NCBI RefSeq assembly: GCF_002234675.1
Contig: NC_019866.2
Location: 21,170,802-21,234,801, forward strand
DNA: 64,000 nucleotides
From: Oryzias latipes
Lineage: Eukaryota > Chordata > Actinopteri > Beloniformes > Adrianichthyidae
Direction of reading: 5' to 3'
Positions 62,531 through 64,000 of the stretch are shown one piece after another; positions within the stretch are counted from its first letter, which is position 1, and every line of letters starts with the position of its first letter. Under the pieces are notes generated by a model. The model was given only the letters and a program-made list of their open reading frames with translations, was not told where the DNA came from and made no database searches. The position numbers were made by a program, and so were the translations under genes.

Positions 62531-62608
62531 AAGACGGAAGACTTGCTCTGGCCTCTCTTGTTTGGGACGGCCTACCTGATTCGGTGGCATTTCCTGCGCC
62601 CTTCCTAA
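62531..62608 (+). CDS. Terminal exon E (hydrophobic tail), copy 3
   Basis: After CCGCAG the frame KTEDLLWPLLFGTAYLIRWH, then FLRPS and a stop, is open in phase 0, matching exon E of copy 1 with changes in and after the hydrophobic core. Confidence 0.35.
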   Translation, partial: KTEDLLWPLLFGTAYLIRWHFLRPS

Positions 62609-63078
62609 TGGCCGTATTTATTTTTCAAATTTATTTATTTAATTTTTTGATGTTTACATTTTTTTAATTTCTAAATTATTATCAATAATTAAATTTGTTC
62701 TCTTATTCATTGATACATTCTTCATATCCGTTTTGTCCCTTTCGGGGTTAATTATTTTATTAAATATAATATTTTAATAATTCTTTTTTTCAATCATTTA
62801 TTAAAATTCTTTTGTTCAAGTTGTTGCTGTTTTTCATTTGTTTTTGTTCATGAACGGTTATTTGTTTTGATGTGTACTTTATTACTAACTTATCTTTTTG
62901 TATTTAAAAAAAAGTACGTTTTTTTATAGTTGATCACATGTTTGCAGTTGATCACATGTTTTTGCACTTTTGCAGCTTAATATTAATATTTATTTGATAC
63001 GGGTGTCATTTTTAATTATTTTAATGATTTGATAATAATTTTAATAATAGTTTTAATAATAATTTTATGAGTTTTCAG

Positions 63079-63219
63079 CAGCTCAGTTTGCAGTGTTTGC
63101 AAAGGATTATGATTTCCGCCATGTGGCCTTGAGTCCCCACTACCCTCAAAGCAACGCGGAAGCAGAAAGGGCTGTGAGGACCATCAAAGCCCTCCTGAAG
63201 AAGGGGGAAGATCCACACA
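63079..63219 (+). pseudogene. Gypsy-type integrase fragment, copy 3
   Basis: Nearly identical to the scrap at 33041-33181, with the same GAGTTTTCAG boundary and [20 protein letters not shown]. The flanks on both sides also match, so the whole block was duplicated. Confidence 0.7.
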
Positions 63220-64000
63220 ATAAGATATTTGTTTTATTGGGTCTACTTGGATAACTAAATTAGAGGAAAAGTTTTTAGGAACGAATCTATAATAGAATGC
63301 CTTTATTATCACTGTATAGGTGTGTGACCGAATGCCCTCTTACATTTGCACCCCAATGGAGACTGGATTTGATAGTGGTTAAAAATATACAATTTATTAA
63401 AAACTTGACACAAGTTCCATAAAAGAGAGAGTTAAAATAAACGCGGACAGTTGGACCGCACTACAGCACTGCATAAGGGCGGCTGCCTCCAGGATCACCT
63501 CAGCCCCACTGCACCGGTGGGTAGCCAATCAGACGATGCCAAGGGAGATGTCCAACCCTGAGGAGTACCTGCTCAGGGCCCCAATACACACAAAAACACA
63601 CCACAACACAAACAGTGATTAAAAGAAAAATACAAAACAGAAGAGGTGAACCTGAGCAGGACACAACTAATTTATGGGCCGAAAACAGGGGTCCCCCTTA
63701 CACAATACTACATATGGCGCCCACCAGCTACCGTAAGGATAAAGAGAGGAGGCAGCCACCTCCAGCCAGGTCCATGAGCACAAAATAGTTTAAAAATGGA
63801 TAAAAGCAAGGGGGTTAAGCTTGATTAATACATTAAAAACAACGACTAAAAAGACTAAGCAAAACAGCAGTGGCAACTCTGCCGGAAAAAGAAAAATAAG
63901 AAAAATGTTTACAAACCGTTATGTTACCTCTAATGCCCCCACCTGTTAATAATAATAATAATGGATTGGATTTATCTGTGCTTTTCAAGACACTCAAAGC
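63220..64000. repeat. Repeat of 33182-33960, running off the window
   Basis: Almost identical to the block at 33.2 kb, including the start of the family-3 SINE with its AATAATAATAATAATGG tail at about 63946. It is cut by the window end. Confidence 0.7.

Overview
This is a eukaryotic, almost certainly teleost (ray-finned fish) window. The genes are split into many exons with GT-AG introns, many of them only 70-120 bp. The intergenic DNA is AT-rich and full of fish-type repeats: tRNA-derived SINEs, Tc1-like, hAT and other TIR elements, an L1/Tx1-type LINE tail and a solo LTR. I cannot fix the species. I saw no rRNA or tRNA gene, CRISPR array or prokaryotic operon structure.

Left part, ordinary single-copy DNA (1-18.3 kb). 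Three intact genes: an S1PR5-type sphingosine-1-phosphate receptor (+, coding exon 4133-5260, with a 5' UTR intron); the kinetochore subunit SPC24 (-, five exons, 9181-10590, 199 aa reconstructed in frame); and the ribosome-biogenesis factor KRI1 (-, eighteen exons, 12194-18317, 750 aa reconstructed in frame). A partial LDLR (-) lies at 39.76-44.29 kb. From memory of the human map, S1PR5, KRI1, LDLR and SPC24 all lie in 19p13.2, so this is a conserved neighbourhood.

Right part (18.4-64 kb), a rearranged mosaic of duplicated blocks. The block 10.7-22.3 kb (KRI1 plus flanks) recurs as 24.3-53.0 kb. The second KRI1 copy is cut in intron 4 by about 19 kb of inserted DNA holding an R repeat, a gypsy-type integrase scrap, a 4.1-kb hAT transposon, the LDLR fragment, a LINE tail and another R repeat. 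A third KRI1 fragment (exons 5-14, degraded) lies at 55.9-57.7 kb. The R unit of about 2.4 kb occurs three times (30.2, 46.6 and 57.8 kb) and carries spliced-looking segments and a compact YY1/NRF1/CRE promoter-like cluster. Some insertions (solo LTR at 48.36 kb, TIR element at 20.29 kb) occur in only one copy of a duplicated block, so they order the events.

Most unusual item. Interleaved with these blocks are three or four copies of an apparently undescribed small multi-exon gene (22.28-24.17, 53.02-55.32 and 60.94-62.61 kb). An exon ending ATG-G at a donor is followed by a variable Ser/Pro/Arg-rich exon (in one copy expanded by a 45-bp coding minisatellite), a short exon, then one of several terminal exons, each coding a hydrophobic segment just before the stop. 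This is the layout of a tail-anchored membrane protein. Between copies the 72-bp intron differs at 1 base while the 120-bp terminal exon differs at 27 with no indel and the hydrophobic frame kept. That pattern could reflect diversifying selection, or exon shuffling or conversion. Some copies carry stops or frame breaks, so activity is unproven. The near-identity of parts of the duplication also leaves assembly artefact as an alternative for some joins.
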